Assembly (NCBI GenBank): GCA_016806145.1
Contig: CP063166.1
Location: 2,852,001-2,916,000 of the forward strand
Reading direction: 5' to 3'
Length of the DNA stretch: 64,000 nucleotides
Source: Variovorax paradoxus
GTDB taxonomy: Bacteria > Pseudomonadota > Gammaproteobacteria > Burkholderiales > Burkholderiaceae_C
The notes beneath the pieces were generated by a model. It did not search any database. It worked only from the letters and a program-made list of their open reading frames with translations, and had not been told where the DNA came from. How positions within the stretch are numbered: the first letter of the stretch is position 1; every line of letters begins with the position of its first letter. The translations under genes and the position numbers were made by a program. Positions 18,005-27,482 of the stretch are shown in pieces.

Positions 18005-19099
18005 ATGTTCCAACTCATCAACGGGCCGCAGACGCTGGGCGCCAGCCGCGTCTTCTGGCTTCCCTTCCTCGCCGTGCTGGTCCTGGTGCTCGCATACCCG
18101 GCCGTCGCCGATTCGTACGACGTCGGCAACATGGCCTACCTGCTGACCTGGACCTTCATGGCCATGGGCCTGTGCCTGGTCTGGGGCTACGGCGGCATGC
18201 TGTCCTTCGGCCAGACCTTCTTCTTCGGCGTGGCCGGCTATGGCTATGGCGTGCTGGCCACCAACCTGGGCGGCGAGTCGGGCACCACCTTCCTCGCGCT
18301 GGTACTGGCCCTCGGCCTGGCCGCGCTGGCGGCGGCGGTGCTCGGCTACTTCATGATCTGGGGCCGCGTGGGCGGCGTGTTCTTCGGCATCGTCACGCTG
18401 TCGGCCACGCTGGTGCTGGCCTTCTTCCTCGGCCAGACGGCCGGGCCCGAATGGCACATCGGCAACGCGCGGCTCAACGGCTTCAACGGCATGAAGGACA
18501 TGGCGCCGCTGAACATCCCGTGGTTCGGCGGCGAGCCGCTGTTCTTCGAGGGCGTGGCGCTGTACTACCTGGTGGTGGCGCTGATCCTCGTGGTCTACCT
18601 GGGCCTGCGCATCCTGCTGAACTCGCGCTTCGGCAACGTGGTGGTGGCGGTGCGCGAGGATCCGCAGCGCGCCGAGCTGCTCGGCTACGACGTGCGCAAG
18701 TACCAGCTCGCCACCTTCGTCATCGGCTCCGCGCTGGCGGGTCTGAGCGGCGTGCTCTACACCTCCTGGGGCCAGTTCATCACGCCCGCGAGCATCGGCC
18801 TGCCGGCTGCCGCGATGCCGATCGTCTGGGTCGCGTTCTCGGGCCGCGGCGACATCACGGCCACGCTGGTCGGTTCCTTCCTCGTGCTCTGGGCCTTCCA
18901 GGCGCTGACGGTCTACAGCCAGCAGGCGGCGCTGCTGCTGATGGGCGCGATGCTGCTGTGCACCGTGATGGTGGCGCCGCAGGGCTTCGTGATCGGCGTG
19001 GCGAACGCGGCGCGGCGGCTGTTCGCGCGGCGCGGCGCGGCCAAGCCTGCGGCGCCATCGAAGCTGCCCGAAGCCACGACCGCGGAGGTGCGCGCATGA
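18005..19099 (+). CDS. Branched-chain/urea-type ABC permease (LivM/UrtC-like)
   Basis: A 364-residue permease of the LivM family, with the conserved CLVWGYGGMLSFGQTFFFG near residue 60 and the cytoplasmic loop VVVAVREDPQRAELLGYD that contacts the ATPases. The tail after the last membrane helix is Ala-rich. Its stop overlaps the start of the first ATPase gene by four bases (ATGA), so translation is coupled. Confidence 0.9.
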   Translation: MFQLINGPQTLGASRVFWLPFLAVLVLVLAYPAVADSYDVGNMAYLLTWTFMAMGLCLVWGYGGMLSFGQTFFFGVAGYGYGVLATNLGGESGTTFLALVLALGLAALAAAVLGYFMIWGRVGGVFFGIVTLSATLVLAFFLGQTAGPEWHIGNARLNGFNGMKDMAPLNIPWFGGEPLFFEGVALYYLVVALILVVYLGLRILLNSRFGNVVVAVREDPQRAELLGYDVRKYQLATFVIGSALAGLSGVLYTSWGQFITPASIGLPAAAMPIVWVAFSGRGDITATLVGSFLVLWAFQALTVYSQQAALLLMGAMLLCTVMVAPQGFVIGVANAARRLFARRGAAKPAAPSKLPEATTAEVRA

Positions 19100-19824
19100 A
19101 CGAGGTCTTGTTGCAGACCCACGGCCTGTCGAAGCGCTTCGGCGGCCATGCGGCCGTGTCGGAGGTCGACCTCTCGGTGCGCCGCGGCGAGATCCATTGC
19201 CTGATCGGGCCCAACGGCGCGGGCAAGAGCACGCTGTTCAAGCTGATCGTCGGCACCCACGAAGCGAGCGAGGGCCGCATCGAATTCCAGGGCCGCGAGG
19301 TGACGGACGAGCGGCCCTACCAGCGCGTGCAGCAGGGGATGAGCATCAAGATGCAGGCGCCCAGCGTGTTCCGCGAACTGCCGGTGCGGCAGAACATCCA
19401 CATCGCGCTGCAGCACCATGCGCGGCTGGCCGAACTGCGGCGCGAGGAGGACCGGCTGCTCGAGCTGCTGGACCTCGCGGCCGATGCTGACAAGCCCGCG
19501 GGCGAGCTGGCCCACGGCCAGCAGCAGTGGCTGGAGATCGGCATGGCGCTGGCGCTCAAGCCAGTGCTGCTGCTGATGGACGAGCCCACGGCCGGGCTGT
19601 CGCCCGAGGAGACCTTCAAGACCGGCGAGCTGATCCAGAAGCTCAATGCCGAGGGCATGACGGTGCTGGTGGTCGAGCACGACATGGCCTTCATCCGCCA
19701 GATCGCGCAGCGCGTGACCGTGCTGCATTTCGGCAAGGTGTTCGCCGAGGGCTCGATCGCCGAGGTGATCGCCGATCCGCGCGTGGCCGAGATCTACCTG
19801 GGGAAGACGCATGAACACCACTGA
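19096..19824 (+). CDS. ABC transporter ATP-binding protein (LivG/UrtD-like)
   Basis: A 242-residue ATPase with Walker A GPNGAGKST, a Q-loop (MQAPSVFRELPV), signature LAHGQQQWLEIGMAL in place of LSGGQ, Walker B LLLMDEPTAGLSP and the switch His in VVEHDMAFIR. The degenerate signature LAHG is common in UrtD/LivG proteins. It overlaps the permease upstream and the second ATPase downstream, so the importer genes form one translational unit. Confidence 0.9.
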   Translation: MNEVLLQTHGLSKRFGGHAAVSEVDLSVRRGEIHCLIGPNGAGKSTLFKLIVGTHEASEGRIEFQGREVTDERPYQRVQQGMSIKMQAPSVFRELPVRQNIHIALQHHARLAELRREEDRLLELLDLAADADKPAGELAHGQQQWLEIGMALALKPVLLLMDEPTAGLSPEETFKTGELIQKLNAEGMTVLVVEHDMAFIRQIAQRVTVLHFGKVFAEGSIAEVIADPRVAEIYLGKTHEHH

Positions 19825-20524
19825 GACCGTGCTCGAGATCCGTGGCCTGCAGGCCGGCTATGGCGCCACGCCGATCCTCCAGGGTGTCGACCTGACGGTG
19901 GGCAAGGGCGAGATCGTGGCGCTGATCGGGCGCAACGGCGTGGGCAAGACCACCACCATGCGCTGCCTCATGGGCCTGCTGCGCACGCGCGGCGGCGGCA
20001 TCCGCTTCCTGGGGCGCGACATCGAGACCCTGGCCAGCGATGCGCGCGCGCGGCTGGGCATCGGCTACGTGCCGCAGGGGCGCGAGGTGTTCCCGCGCAT
20101 GACGGTGGCCGAGAACCTGATGGTCGGCGAGCTGATCGGCGGCCCGCGCGGCCGCAAGCAGCCCGAGCTGGTCTACCAGTACTTCCCGCGCCTGGCCGAG
20201 CGGCGCGACCAGCTCGCGGGCACCATGTCGGGCGGCGAGCAGCAGCAGCTCGCCATCGGCCGCGCGCTGGTGGGCAACCCGGCGCTGATGCTGCTCGACG
20301 AACCCTCGGAAGGCATCCAGCCCTCGATCGTGCAGCTGATCTGCGACGTGCTGCGCGCGATCCGGCGCGACCTCGGCACCACCATCCTCTTCGTCGAGCA
20401 GAACCTCGACACCATCCTCGACGTGGGCGAGCGCGCCTATGTGATGGAGAAGGGCCGCATCGTCGGGCGCATCGAGCCCGGCGCCATGAACGCGCAGGCG
20501 GTGCGCGAGCACCTCTCGCTGTGA
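19811..20524 (+). CDS. ABC transporter ATP-binding protein (LivF/UrtE-like)
   Basis: A 237-residue ATPase with Walker A GRNGVGKTT, signature MSGGEQQQLAIGRAL, Walker B LMLLDEPSEGIQPS and the switch His position occupied by FVEQNLDT, where Gln replaces His as is usual in LivF/UrtE. It overlaps the previous ATPase gene by 14 bases. EPSEGIQPSIV is a frequent UrtE/FmdF motif. It completes the importer. Confidence 0.9.
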   Translation: MNTTETVLEIRGLQAGYGATPILQGVDLTVGKGEIVALIGRNGVGKTTTMRCLMGLLRTRGGGIRFLGRDIETLASDARARLGIGYVPQGREVFPRMTVAENLMVGELIGGPRGRKQPELVYQYFPRLAERRDQLAGTMSGGEQQQLAIGRALVGNPALMLLDEPSEGIQPSIVQLICDVLRAIRRDLGTTILFVEQNLDTILDVGERAYVMEKGRIVGRIEPGAMNAQAVREHLSL

Positions 20525-20549
20525 AGCAACCCACAAGGAGACACATCCC

Positions 20550-21539
20550 ATGAGCTGGCTCGAACGATCGATCATGCAGACGCGCGGCGAGGGCCGCAGC
20601 CGTAGCGTGGCCACCCACGAACTCACCGAGGCGAAGCAGGGCACCTACCACTTCACCATCGGCCCCTACACCCAGCCCGTGCTGACGGTGAAGCCCGGCG
20701 ACCGCATCGTGGTCGAGACGCGCGATGCCTTCGACGGCAAGGTCAAGACCGAGCAGGACCTGCCCTCGAAGGTGCTGACCATGCCCTTCGTCAATCCGCA
20801 GAACGGCCCGATCATGGTCGAGGGCGCCGAGCCCGGCGACGCGATCGCGGTGCACATCGAATCGATGGCGCCGCGCGGACCCAACCCGCGCGGCACCTGC
20901 TGCATGATCCCGGACTTCGGCGCGCTGAGCGGCACCGCCTTCACCGCGCTGCTCAACCAGCCGCTGCCCGAGACCGTGCGCAAGATCGACGTGGACGAGG
21001 AGGGCGTGTACTGGAGCAAGCGCGTCACCCTGCCGTACCGCCCGCACATCGGCACCCTGAGCTGCTCGCCCGAGCTCGATTCCATCAACAGCCTCACGCC
21101 CGACCAGCACGGCGGCAACATGGACCTGCCCGACATGGGCCCGGGCAGCATCACCTACCTGCCGGTGCGCACGCCGGGCGGGCGGCTGTTCATCGGCGAC
21201 GCCCACGCCTGCCAGGGCGACGGCGAGGTCTGCGGCACCGCGGTCGAGTACCCGAGCCTCACGACCATCCGCGTCGACCTGATCAAGGGCTGGAAGCTCG
21301 AGTGGCCGCGGCTGGAGACCGAGGCCATGATCATGGCCATCGGCAGCGCCCGCCCGCTCGAGGACGCCACCCGCATCGCCTACAAGGAACTGGTGCTGTG
21401 GATGGAGGCCGAGTACGGCTACGACCGCTGGGACGCCTACATGATGCTGAGCCAGTGCGGCAAGGTGCGGCTGGGCAACTTCGTGGATCCGAAGTACACG
21501 GTGGGGGCGGGGATCTCGAAGGAGTATCTGGCGCCCTGA
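20550..21539 (+). CDS. Acetamidase/formamidase family protein
   Basis: A 329-residue member of the FmdA/AmdA family that hydrolyses formamide, acetamide or related small amides to ammonia and the acid. Visible family features are PYTQPVLTVKPGDRIVVET, GPIMVEGAEPGDAIAVHI and LFIGDAHACQGDGEVCGTAVE, the last carrying metal-binding-type His, Asp and Glu residues. It is shorter than classical FmdA (about 400 residues) and closer to the short AmdA-like branch. It lies 25 bases after the last transporter gene, after an AAGGAGA box, and should release ammonia from the imported amide. Confidence 0.87.
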   Translation: MSWLERSIMQTRGEGRSRSVATHELTEAKQGTYHFTIGPYTQPVLTVKPGDRIVVETRDAFDGKVKTEQDLPSKVLTMPFVNPQNGPIMVEGAEPGDAIAVHIESMAPRGPNPRGTCCMIPDFGALSGTAFTALLNQPLPETVRKIDVDEEGVYWSKRVTLPYRPHIGTLSCSPELDSINSLTPDQHGGNMDLPDMGPGSITYLPVRTPGGRLFIGDAHACQGDGEVCGTAVEYPSLTTIRVDLIKGWKLEWPRLETEAMIMAIGSARPLEDATRIAYKELVLWMEAEYGYDRWDAYMMLSQCGKVRLGNFVDPKYTVGAGISKEYLAP

Positions 21540-21545
21540 GTCCGC

Positions 21546-22535
21546 TCAGGCCGCGGGCCTGGCGCGCCGCTTCGGCGCCATCGTCGCGGCCCCGCGCCGC
21601 ACCGCCTCGGCGAACTCGGCCAGGATCGGCGGGCGCTCCATGCCGTCGCGGCGCAGGAACAGGCCGAAGGACGGCAGGCTCACCTTCGGCGCGACGGCGA
21701 GCCGCCGCACGCCGCCGCGCGCGATCTCGTCGATCGCATGCTCCAGCCGCACCGCGCACAGCAGCGACGGATCGCGCCGCAGCACCGCGCCGACCGTGAC
21801 CGACGACAGGGCCTCGACGACCGGCATCGGCGGCGTCGCGCCATCGTTGAGGAAGGCCGTCATGAAGGCCTGACGCACCAGCGTCTCGCGCGGCGGCAGC
21901 ACCCAGGAGGCCTGGGCCAGGTCGGCCCAGCGCAGCTTGCGCCGGGCGCCGTCGTCGTTGCCGGGGTGAGCGGTGGAGGCAAGCACGCAGAGTTCGTCCT
22001 CGAGCAGCACCACGGGCTCGAGCCGCGGCGCGATGTCGCTCGCGGACAGCTCGGGCGTGATGGCGCCGAAGACGCAGTCGAGCTCGCCCTCGAGCAGCCG
22101 CTCGATCAGTTCGTGGACGCGGCCCTCGCGCAGCAGCACGGCGGCGCCCGGCACGCGTCGGCGCAGCTCGGCGATGGCGGCCGGGATGGTGGCGGTGACG
22201 GAGGGCGCGCCGACCCGCAGCACCGCCGCGGCGCCGCCCTGCAGCGCGTCGACGTCCTCGGTGGCGCGCGCGAGTTCGTTGAGCACCGCCCGCGCGCGGA
22301 ACACGGCGCTCGCGCCCAGCGCGTTGGCGTGGATGCCCTGGTGGCTGCGCTCGAACAGCCGCGCGCCGAAGCAGCCCTCGATCTCGCCGAGCATCTTGCT
22401 GATCGCGGGCTGGCTCAGGTGCAGTCGTGCCGCCGCGCCGCGCATGGTGGCGGTCTCGGAGAGCGCGGCGAGCAGCTCGAGGTGCCGCAGGCGCAGCTTG
22501 CGCACGAGATGGTGGGTCTTGGCGTCCATGGGCAT
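21546..22535 (-). CDS. LysR-family transcriptional regulator
   Basis: A 329-residue LysR regulator with the N-terminal winged helix-turn-helix (TMRGAAARLHLSQPAISKML) and a substrate-binding co-inducer domain. Its last codons lie seven bases from the convergent formamidase stop. It is divergent from the CoA-transferase gene, with a 90-base intergenic region containing a 7-8-7 inverted repeat, so it probably controls that operon. The start at 22535 could also be two codons later (MDAKTHH). Confidence 0.9.
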   Translation of the reverse strand: MPMDAKTHHLVRKLRLRHLELLAALSETATMRGAAARLHLSQPAISKMLGEIEGCFGARLFERSHQGIHANALGASAVFRARAVLNELARATEDVDALQGGAAAVLRVGAPSVTATIPAAIAELRRRVPGAAVLLREGRVHELIERLLEGELDCVFGAITPELSASDIAPRLEPVVLLEDELCVLASTAHPGNDDGARRKLRWADLAQASWVLPPRETLVRQAFMTAFLNDGATPPMPVVEALSSVTVGAVLRRDPSLLCAVRLEHAIDEIARGGVRRLAVAPKVSLPSFGLFLRRDGMERPPILAEFAEAVRRGAATMAPKRRARPAA

Positions 22536-22559
22536 TCCCGGTGTCGGAGGCGATAGCTG

Positions 22560-22581
22560 ATCGTGATCGCTCCCTCACGAT
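22560..22581. promoter_or_regulatory. Probable LysR operator in the divergent promoter region
   Basis: A perfect inverted repeat, ATCGTGA then eight bases then TCACGAT, lies between the LysR start (22535) and the CoA-transferase start (22626). The position and symmetry are those expected of a LysR-type recognition site. Confidence 0.6.
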
Positions 22582-22625
22582 TATCGAATTTTCAAGAATA
22601 GGGGAAGGGGATAAGGTCCGGGCCG

Positions 22626-23849
22626 ATGAACACCGAGACAACGACCGATACAACGACCGAGACAACCGGCCCCGCGGCACCGCTGGCGGGCGTGCGCGTG
22701 ATCGACATGGGGCAGTACATCGCCGGCCCGGGCGCGGCGATGGTGCTGGCCGAGCTGGGCGCCGAGGTCATCAAGATCGAGCCGATCGCGGGCGACCAGG
22801 CGCGCCACATCGGGCGCTACGGCGAGTCGATGATCCGGGCCTACAGCCGCGGCAAGCGCTCGATCGCGCTCGACCTCAAGAGCGAGGCCGGGCGCGCGGT
22901 CGCATGGCGGCTGATCGAGGGCAGCGACGTGCTGATCCAGAACCTGCGCCCGGGCGCGGTGGAAGCCCTGGGCTTCGGGCCGGAGCCGGTGCGCGAGCGC
23001 TTCCCGAAGCTGATCTACCTCTCGATCTCGGGCTTCGGCAGCCGCGGGCCCTCGAGCGCGCGTCCCGGTTACGACGTGGCCGCGCAGGCCGAGAGCGGGC
23101 TGATGTCGGTGACGGGCGAGCCGGACCGGCTGCCGCAGAAGGTGGGCGTGCCGGTCATCGACGCGGCCGCGGGGCACCTGGGCGCGCAGGCGGTGCTGGC
23201 GGCGCTCTATGGCCGCACGCGCACCGGCCGGGGCGAGACGCTGCGCACCTCGCTGCTGGAGGTGGCGCTGCACCTGCAGGCCACCACCTGGTGCGACTAC
23301 CTGGGCGGCGCGCCCGAGCCGACGCGCATCGGCGACGGCCAGCCGAACAACGCGCCGGCCGCGGAGGTGGTGCCCACGCGCGACGGGCACATCGTGCTGT
23401 CGGCCTATGCGGACGAGCACTGGGCGCGCTTCTGCCGCGTCGTGGGGCGCGAGGCGCTCGCGGACGATCCGCGCTTTCGCAGCAACGCGCTGCGCGTGCG
23501 GCACCGCGCCGAGCTGCGCGCGGTGCTGCGCGAATGCCTGTCCGCGTTCACGAGCGAGGAGTGCGTGGCGCTGCTGAGCCGCAACCAGATCGTCGTCGGC
23601 GCGGTGCGCAGCTACCGGCAGGTGCTCGACAGCGAGGACGTGCAGGCCAGCGGCATGCTGGTCGACGCGGTCGCGGCCGACGGCAGCCGCTACCCCTCGC
23701 TCGCCTTGCCCTACAGCCTGGGCGACGCGCCGCGCGCCCGGCCGCGCGCCGCCTCCGCCTGCGGCGCGGACACCGACGAGGTGCTGGGCGCGCTGGGCTT
23801 CGGCGCGCAGGAAATCGCTCAACTGCGCCGCGACGGCGCCGTGGCCTGA
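22626..23849 (+). CDS. CaiB/BaiF family CoA-transferase
   Basis: A 407-residue class III CoA-transferase, moving CoA between carboxylic acids through an enzyme-bound aspartyl intermediate. It opens with an odd Thr/Glu run (NTETTTDTTTETT) before the conserved PLAGVRVIDMGQYIAGPGA. The probable catalytic Asp is D179 in VGVPVIDAAAGHLGAQ. It is divergent from the LysR gene and followed by a DUF1254 protein and a Bug receptor, suggesting activation of an organic acid taken up by the cell. The substrate is unknown. Confidence 0.88.
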   Translation: MNTETTTDTTTETTGPAAPLAGVRVIDMGQYIAGPGAAMVLAELGAEVIKIEPIAGDQARHIGRYGESMIRAYSRGKRSIALDLKSEAGRAVAWRLIEGSDVLIQNLRPGAVEALGFGPEPVRERFPKLIYLSISGFGSRGPSSARPGYDVAAQAESGLMSVTGEPDRLPQKVGVPVIDAAAGHLGAQAVLAALYGRTRTGRGETLRTSLLEVALHLQATTWCDYLGGAPEPTRIGDGQPNNAPAAEVVPTRDGHIVLSAYADEHWARFCRVVGREALADDPRFRSNALRVRHRAELRAVLRECLSAFTSEECVALLSRNQIVVGAVRSYRQVLDSEDVQASGMLVDAVAADGSRYPSLALPYSLGDAPRARPRAASACGADTDEVLGALGFGAQEIAQLRRDGAVA

Positions 23850-23874
23850 GCGCCGGATGAGAGACGAAAACACC

Positions 23875-25128
23875 ATGGACCTGTTCACACACCCCGACGA
23901 AGCCGCGGTCGTCCAGACGCTGCCGCTGTTCGAGATGATGCGCATGCGCGCCGCGACCACCGCGCGCTGCCATCCACGACTGGGCTTCGCCGCGACGGAA
24001 CCGGGCACCGGCATGCGCTGGGTCAACCAGTTCACCCACACGCACCGCCGCCTCGGACCCGAGGACCGGGAGGTGGTGAGCCCGAACAACGACACCGTCT
24101 ACAGCAACGCCTGGCTCGACCTCCGCGAGGGGCCGGTGGTCATCGAGTCGCCCGACATGGGCGAGCGCTACTGGACCCTCGGGCTGCTCGATGCCTGGAC
24201 CAACCCCTTCGCCTACGTGGGGCGGCGCACCACCGGCAACCGGGCGCAGCGCACGCTGGTCCATGCGCCGGGCTGGCGCGGCGCCGTGCCCGAGGGCATC
24301 ACGCACACGATCCGCGCGGCGGGCGACGACGTCTGGCTGATCGGCCGCATCCTCGTGGAGGACGACGGCGCCGATGCCGAGCGCGTGCGCGCATTGCAGG
24401 CGGGCCTGCGGCTCGTGCGGCTCGATGGCGCGGACGCTGCGATGCGCGTGGACACCGTGCTCGACGGCCGCGACACGCGCATCCCCGCGCCCGAGCTGTA
24501 TCGACAGGTCGTGGAGGCCGCGCTGCGGCGCAATCCCGTGCCCGAGGGCGAGCGGCTCGCATGGCCGCCCGCGGCCGGCGCGCTCGAGGCCGCATTGCCG
24601 GCCGTCTACGAAGGCCTGCGCAACGCCGGCCAGCCGCACGACCTCGGCGGCGGCTGGGCCATCCCGGTCTTGGTGCGCACGCACTGGGGCGACGATCTGC
24701 CGACGCGCGCGCGCATCGCGCGCAACTTCATCGGCGCGCTCGGCATCGATGAGGCGATGTACCCGACGGCCGAGGTCGACGCGCGGGGCGAGCCGCTTGA
24801 CGGCTCGCGGTGCTACGAGCTGCGCTTCGCGCCGGGCCGGGTGCCGAAGGTGGGCGCCTTCTGGTCGCTCACGATGTACCGGCGCAGCGACTGCCTGTTC
24901 GTGGCCAACCCGATCGCGCGCTATTCGATCGGCGACCGCACGCCGGGCCTGTGCCACGAGGCCGACGGCAGCCTCGCGATCCGGCTGCAGGCCGACGATC
25001 CCGGGCCGGGCATGAACTGGCTGCCCGCGCCGCGCGACGAGCGGTTCTATGTGGTGCTGAGGCTCTATCAGCCGCATGCCGACCATCTAGCGCTGCGCTT
25101 CGACTATCCGCCGATCCGGCAGGCTTGA
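23875..25128 (+). CDS. DUF1254/DUF1214 domain protein
   Basis: A 417-residue protein with the paired DUF1254 (N-terminal, VVSPNNDTVYSNAWLDLREG and GERYWTLGLLDAWTN) and DUF1214 (C-terminal, PGRVPKVGAFWSLTMYRR and AIRLQADDPG) domains. The family is widespread but its biochemical role is not settled; many members are exported, while this one shows no signal peptide. The ATG at 23875 is preferred; an ATG at 23857 would add six residues. It lies between the CoA-transferase and the Bug receptor in one direction, so all three probably form an operon. Confidence 0.78.
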   Translation: MDLFTHPDEAAVVQTLPLFEMMRMRAATTARCHPRLGFAATEPGTGMRWVNQFTHTHRRLGPEDREVVSPNNDTVYSNAWLDLREGPVVIESPDMGERYWTLGLLDAWTNPFAYVGRRTTGNRAQRTLVHAPGWRGAVPEGITHTIRAAGDDVWLIGRILVEDDGADAERVRALQAGLRLVRLDGADAAMRVDTVLDGRDTRIPAPELYRQVVEAALRRNPVPEGERLAWPPAAGALEAALPAVYEGLRNAGQPHDLGGGWAIPVLVRTHWGDDLPTRARIARNFIGALGIDEAMYPTAEVDARGEPLDGSRCYELRFAPGRVPKVGAFWSLTMYRRSDCLFVANPIARYSIGDRTPGLCHEADGSLAIRLQADDPGPGMNWLPAPRDERFYVVLRLYQPHADHLALRFDYPPIRQA

Positions 25129-25171
25129 GACACGACGAACGAACACACTTAGAAAAATGGAGACGACACGC

Positions 25172-26149
25172 ATGACGACCCTGAACCGCCGCCACCTTCT
25201 CGCCGCGGCCGCCGGCCTGGCGCTGCCCTGGAGCGCACCGGCTTTCGCGCAGGCCTGGCCCGCGCGGCCGATCCGCATGATCTCGCCCTATGGCGCGGGC
25301 GGCTCCAACGACATCCTCACGCGCGTGCTCGGCGACTTCCTCGGGCGCCGGCTGGGCCAGGGCATCGTGGTCGAGAACAAGGCGGGCGCGGGCACGCGCA
25401 TCGCCAACGACTTCGTGGCCAAGGCGCCGCCCGACGGCTACACGCTGCTGCATGCCGCCGCGCCGATCGCCATCGGCGAGGCGCTGTACAAGGACCTGCC
25501 GTACGACGTGCACAGGAGCTTCGCCGCCATCGCCAGCACCGCGATCGCGCCGCTGTTCCTGGTGGTCAATGCCCAGGCGCCCTACAAGACGTTGGCCGAG
25601 TTCGTGAAGCACGCGAAGGCGCAGCCCGGGGGCGCGACCTTCGGCTCGCCGGGCGCGGGCTCGGCGCCGCACCTGACGGCCGAGCTGCTGCTGCGCGCCG
25701 CGGGCGCCAAGGGCGTGGTGGTGCAGTACCGCGGCGACGCACCGGCCTACACCGAGCTGCTGGCCGGGCGCATCGACGCCACCCTGACCGCCATCTCGAC
25801 CGCGGTGCCGCACATCCAGGCCGGCAAGCTGCGGGTGCTGGGCGTGGCCAACGAGGAGCGTTCGCCGCTGTACCCCGATGCGCCGACCCTGCACGAGCAG
25901 GGCCTGCCCTCGGTGGTGGGCTACGGCTGGTACGGCATGCTGGCGCCCGCGGGCACGCCGGCCGCGATCGTCGAGCGCCTGAATGCCGAGATCAACGCGG
26001 CCGTGGCCGACGCGGACGTGCGCCGCAAGGCCGAGGCGGCAGGACTGCAACTGCGTGGCGGCAGCGCCGCAGAGTTCAGCGCGTTCATCGGCAGCGAGAC
26101 GCGCAAGTGGGCCCAGATCATCAAGGCCGCGAACATCACGGCGGAGTGA
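25172..26149 (+). CDS. Bug/TctC family tripartite tricarboxylate receptor
   Basis: A 325-residue periplasmic solute receptor of the Bug (TctC) family, greatly expanded in Bordetella and Comamonadaceae. The N-terminus NRRHLLAAAAGLALPW is a Tat- or Sec-like signal, with cleavage near AFAQ. The body has the typical WPARPIRMISPYGAGGSNDI, VVENKAGAGTRIA and PDGYTLLHAA motifs. No TctA/TctB membrane genes are nearby, as is usual for these orphan receptors. It probably binds the acid handled by the CoA-transferase. The gene ends seven bases before the convergent moeA stop. Confidence 0.9.
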   Translation: MTTLNRRHLLAAAAGLALPWSAPAFAQAWPARPIRMISPYGAGGSNDILTRVLGDFLGRRLGQGIVVENKAGAGTRIANDFVAKAPPDGYTLLHAAAPIAIGEALYKDLPYDVHRSFAAIASTAIAPLFLVVNAQAPYKTLAEFVKHAKAQPGGATFGSPGAGSAPHLTAELLLRAAGAKGVVVQYRGDAPAYTELLAGRIDATLTAISTAVPHIQAGKLRVLGVANEERSPLYPDAPTLHEQGLPSVVGYGWYGMLAPAGTPAAIVERLNAEINAAVADADVRRKAEAAGLQLRGGSAAEFSAFIGSETRKWAQIIKAANITAE

Positions 26150-26156
26150 AAAGGCC

Positions 26157-27482
26157 CTAGACGATCCCGTCGAACATCATCACGTCGACCTCGTCGCCCG
26201 CGGCCACCGGGCCCTGGTCGTGGTGCAGCACCACGAGCCCGTTGGCCTCGACCATCGAGCTGAGCACGCCCGAGCCCTGGTTGAGCGCCACCCGCACCTC
26301 GGGCAGCGCACCGGGCACCGACTGCACGAAGCCGCGCTGGTACTCGGTGCGGCCCGGCTTCTTGCGGATCGGCCCGAGGCTGCGCGCGCGCAGCAGCGGC
26401 GGGTGCGCGGCAGCGGCGGCATGGCAGCCCATCATGCGCAGCAACGCGGGCCGCACGAAGGCGAGGAAGGTGACCATCACGGCGACCGGATTGCCGGGCA
26501 GGCCGAACAGCACGGCGGATTCCGAGCCCTGGGGCTCGCGCGGGATCAGGCCCACGGCCATCGGCCGGCCCGGACGCATCGCGACGCGCCAGAAGGCGAT
26601 GTCGCCGAGCTGCCGCATCACGTCGCGCGTGTGGTCGGCCGCGCCGGCGCTGACGCCGCCGCTGGTGACGATGGCATCGGCCTCGCGCGCGGCGCGCTGC
26701 ACGGCCGCCGCCAGCGAAGCGGGATCGTCGCGCACCAGGCCGAGGTCGATCACCTCGCAGCCCAGCCGCTCGAGCAGGGCGGTGACGGTGTAGCGGTTGC
26801 TGTCGTAGACCGCGCCCTCGCGCGGCGCGTCGCCGACCTCGAGGATCTCGTCGCCGGTCGACAGGCAGGCCACGCGCAGCCGGCGCAGCACCGGCACGCC
26901 GGTCAGGCCCAGGCTCGCGACCATGCCGAGCGCGGCGGGCGACAACCGCTGGCCGCGGCGCAGCGCGGGCTGGCCCTGCATCAGGTCCTCGCCCGCGAGG
27001 CGGCGGTTGTCGCCGCGGCGCACCACGCGCGCGGGGAAGCTCAGGCGATCGTCCTCGACGCGGCAGAACTCCTGCGGGATCACGGTGTCGAGCCCGGTGG
27101 GCATGACGGCGCCGGTCATGATGCGCACCGCGTCGCCCGCGGCCAGCGCGCCGCGCCAGGTGGCGCCGGCCAGCGCGGTGCCGACGATGCGCAGCGAGAC
27201 CGAGGCATCGCTGGGCGCGTCGTCGCGCAGCAGCGCGCCGTCGAAGGCGAAGCCGTCCATGGCGGAGTTGTCGTGCGGCGGCACGCTGACGGGCGAGACG
27301 ATGTCCTCGGCCAGCACCCGCCCGAGCGCCTGGCGCAGGCCGAGCTGTTCATGCTGCGCGACGACGGCGCCCTCGACCAGCCGCTCGATGAAGCCGCGCA
27401 CGCCGTCGACGCCGAGGTCCTGGGGGTCGTGGCCGGCGAGGCCGGCGGCGATGTCGGCGATGCGGCCCATCGGAGCGCTCAT
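26157..27482 (-). CDS. moeA: Molybdopterin molybdenumtransferase
   Basis: MoeA inserts molybdate into adenylylated molybdopterin, the last step of molybdenum cofactor synthesis. The 441-residue protein shows [16 protein letters not shown] early, the linker GTALAG, the core TGDEILEVG and [17 protein letters not shown], and the [14 protein letters not shown] motif; domain IV forms the C-terminus. The start at 27482 overlaps the moaA stop (ATGA), so translation is coupled. A longer open frame in this region crosses into an out-of-frame part of moaA and is not the gene. Confidence 0.94.
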   Translation of the reverse strand: MSAPMGRIADIAAGLAGHDPQDLGVDGVRGFIERLVEGAVVAQHEQLGLRQALGRVLAEDIVSPVSVPPHDNSAMDGFAFDGALLRDDAPSDASVSLRIVGTALAGATWRGALAAGDAVRIMTGAVMPTGLDTVIPQEFCRVEDDRLSFPARVVRRGDNRRLAGEDLMQGQPALRRGQRLSPAALGMVASLGLTGVPVLRRLRVACLSTGDEILEVGDAPREGAVYDSNRYTVTALLERLGCEVIDLGLVRDDPASLAAAVQRAAREADAIVTSGGVSAGAADHTRDVMRQLGDIAFWRVAMRPGRPMAVGLIPREPQGSESAVLFGLPGNPVAVMVTFLAFVRPALLRMMGCHAAAAAHPPLLRARSLGPIRKKPGRTEYQRGFVQSVPGALPEVRVALNQGSGVLSSMVEANGLVVLHHDQGPVAAGDEVDVMMFDGIV

